From positions 1 to 64,000 of the forward strand of contig NW_026251387.1 in NCBI RefSeq assembly GCF_025118155.1: 64,000 bases of DNA, written 5' to 3'. Source of the DNA: Cokeromyces recurvatus. Lineage: Eukaryota > Mucoromycota > Mucoromycetes > Mucorales > Mucoraceae. Under the pieces are notes generated by a model. That model did no database searches, was not told the DNA's origin, and saw only the letters and a program-made list of their open reading frames with translations. The translations under genes were made by a program, and so were the position numbers. Below are positions 62,040 to 64,000 of this stretch, in pieces. Numbering within the stretch: the stretch's first letter is position 1; every line of letters starts with the position of its first letter.

Positions 62040-62608
62040 AATAAATTTGGGAAATAAAAGAAGAAAATATAAAAAGAAAAAAAAAAATAAGGCAAGTAAT
62101 AGATTCTATTGTAGTTGGATAAATTTAATTGGTGGTAGAGTCACACAGCCAATCAAAAGCTGTCAAGTTAAAGATTAGGTTCTACAGTTTTTTTAATGAA
62201 AATACACCGCACTTAATTTTTTTTTTAAAAAAAAGAAAAGAGAGACAATCATCGTACCTTATTTTGATTTAATTAAATGATTCTTCCTTATTTCATAAGC
62301 TAATTTTAATAATTAACTGATACAGGACAATGACAGATATTATCACGTGAATAAAATAGAAAGGATTCTCTTTGAGTGATGACTATTAATTCAATCATTC
62401 TTTCTTTCTTTCTTAAAGGATAATAACTCATAGAGGCATTTATTCTATACGACAATGATAAGATAAGCAACAGTGATCTTTTCTGGAGTTGATATAAAAT
62501 GTGACAATCATCATCATTCCCTCAGGGATTATCAGTCACTTTTTTATTTTTATTTTGTTTTCTTTTACATACCTATTTCTTCTTTCCTTTGTGTGTATGT
62601 GTGTGTTT
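62040..62608. promoter_or_regulatory. Divergent intergenic SSS1 / permease
   Basis: 569 bp between start codons, including T10A8 (62217-62234) and pyrimidine-rich stretches (TTTCTTTCTTTCTT near 62400 and again just before the permease ATG). No specific binding site was identified. Confidence 0.5.
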
Positions 62609-63822
62609 ATGATGAGTGTATCAAGTCAAAAAGAGTTGAAAAAGACTTTATGTTATGGAACTATTCATAATGATGAATCCATTAGACAATACAAATATAA
62701 GCCGGTATACCAGAATGATACTAATAATAATGATACTACTACTACTACTACTACTACTGCTTGAACCACTTATAATACATCTACATGAAATAGGAACTTC
62801 AAAGAACACTATCTACATTTGCAACATTTGGTATGTTGATTTGTTCAAGTAGAAGAAGAATCCATGTATTGACTACTGCTTATTGATAGGTTTAGCTTTT
62901 ACAAATATTGGTATTTTATCGAATACATCTGCTACATTTCAAACAGGTATATATTTATATGTATATAAACAGGATTTGCTCTTTTTTTTTTAAACGAATT
63001 ATTTTAGTTTTACAAAGAGGGGGTCCAATGATGATGTTATTAAGTTGGAATGTTGTAGCCATCTTTATGACATGTGTAGCACTTTCATTAGCTGAAATAT
63101 GTTCTTTATATCCAACAAGTGGAGGACTTTATTATTGGGTTTATGAGTTATTAAGTCAACATCCAAAAGGAAAGTCAAAAGCTCCAATTATGTAAGTAAA
63201 GCAATAGAATTTGTGTATTTTTTTATTTATTTATTTATTTATTGTTTATAGCGCATTTATAACCGGCTGGACATATTATTTTGCAAATATCATTACAATT
63301 GGTGCAACCAATGTGACAGTAGGTAAAGTATTCTTTATGTTATTTGTAGAATGAAATGAACATAACTGCTGCTAACTTGTATATATATAAATATATATAT
63401 TATAAACACATACATACACATACACACACACTCTCTCTATCTCTCTATCTCTGCTGTAAGCTTTAACAATGGGTACTATTCTAGAATTAATATTAGATAG
63501 AACAATCTCAAAAGTAGGTTTGATGTATATCACGTTAGGAATCACACTATTTCATGGTTTTATAAATGTACGTGAGATGAGTATATTATCCTTCTTGAAT
63601 CAGTGTAGTGTTTTTTGGTCATGCACTGGTTTATTAGTGATCATGATAACATTGTCATGTTGGGTGACTCATAGAGATGCCTTGTGGGTGTTTACATGTT
63701 ATAAAAATCAAACTGGGTTTGAGAATCCTATTTATGTTTTAATATTAGGAATGGTAGGTGCTGCCTATTCATTATTTGGTAATCATAATTTGTTTTGTTT
63801 TTTTTTCTCTTTTTCTTGAACT

Positions 63823-63868
<46 letters not shown>

Positions 63869-64000
63869 ATTAATATAAAGGATGTGAATGTGCTGCCTCA
63901 GTAAATGAAGAAACTAAAGATGCAAACATATCATCTTCAATGTAAAAAAAAATCATTCTAAAATATATATAATTTTATAACTTTCTTATATCTTATTTTG
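62609..64000 (+). CDS. Amino-acid/GABA permease (APC superfamily), 3' partial
   Basis: Plasma-membrane or vacuolar transporter of the ACT/Uga4-like amino-acid-choline family. Exon 1 62609-62704 (MMSVSSQKELKKTLCYGTIH...QYKYKP), intron 62705-62793 with (ACT)n, exon 2 62794-62830 (ELQRTLSTFATF), exon 3 from 62890 (GLAFTNIGILSNTSATFQT). Then VLQRGGPMMMLLSWNVVAIF, CVALSLAEICSLYPTSGGLYYW (the family signature), AFITGWTYYFANIITIGATN, further helices with VREMSILSFLNQ, and GMVGAAYSLFG|CECAASVNEETKDAN. The family has about 12 helices, and the window ends around helix 7. The intron at about 63782-63878 contains (TC)n. Start could be 62612. Confidence 0.88.
63825..63868. repeat. (TC)n microsatellite in permease intron
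   Basis: About 20 CT units with one interruption, forming most of the pyrimidine tract before the 3' splice site. Confidence 0.9.

Overview
The window is nuclear DNA of a zygomycete-type fungus, most likely Mucoromycota (Mucorales-like). The evidence is an AT-rich sequence with many short GTAAGT...TAG introns (about 50-90 bp), compact fungal housekeeping genes, homopolymer runs of 35-56 nt, a decayed Fanzor (eukaryotic TnpB relative) of the type common in Mucorales, LINE 3' ends, and a FANCI gene, a family yeasts and other Dikarya lack. The species call is inference; no rRNA or mitochondrial marker is present.

Layout. 1-8353: a many-exon RAVE/rabconnectin gene (RAV1/DMXL type), cut by the left edge. 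9237-13957 (-): FANCI. 14662-15530 (-): dead LINE tail. 16527-17977 (+): 5MP/BZW translation regulator. 18475-23855 (-): URB2 ribosome-biogenesis factor. 24025-25448 (+): PP2A activator PTPA. 25558-26801 (-): clamp-loader subunit RFC2 (yeast Rfc4). 26.8-29.9 kb: about 3 kb with no recognisable gene. 29889-31873 (-): LrgA/LrgB-type membrane protein. 33-38.3 kb: decayed mobile and unknown coding relics, including the Fanzor pseudogene at 36584-38262. 38619-39627 (+): Cof-type HAD phosphatase. 41811-43194 (-): ribosomal protein uL4. 43461-44314: deleted Tc1/mariner (IS630-type) transposon with preserved 25-bp inverted ends. 44693-46450 (-): broken unknown ORFs. 46495-47751 (+): 5'-truncated LINE.

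48.2-64 kb is a dense housekeeping block: DPM2 (dolichol-phosphate-mannose synthase), RPC40/AC40 (Pol I/III), DAHP synthase (shikimate pathway), MTQ2/HEMK2 methyltransferase, a small DUF1770-like protein, a Spo71-like PH protein, PSMG1 (proteasome assembly), a 57-residue Tom6-like membrane protein, HGH1 (eEF2 folding), SSS1/SEC61G (translocon), and an amino-acid/GABA permease running off the right edge. Several neighbours are divergent with under 200 bp between start codons (URB2/PTPA, DAHP synthase/MTQ2) or convergent with about 100 bp between stops.

The genes are not a pathway cluster, although ribosome production and translation (URB2, RPC40, uL4, 5MP, HGH1, MTQ2) are well represented. The most distinctive content is the Fanzor relic, whose catalytic D-E-D codons and zinc ribbon can still be read, and FANCI, in which the position of the conserved monoubiquitinated lysine appears to be glutamine.
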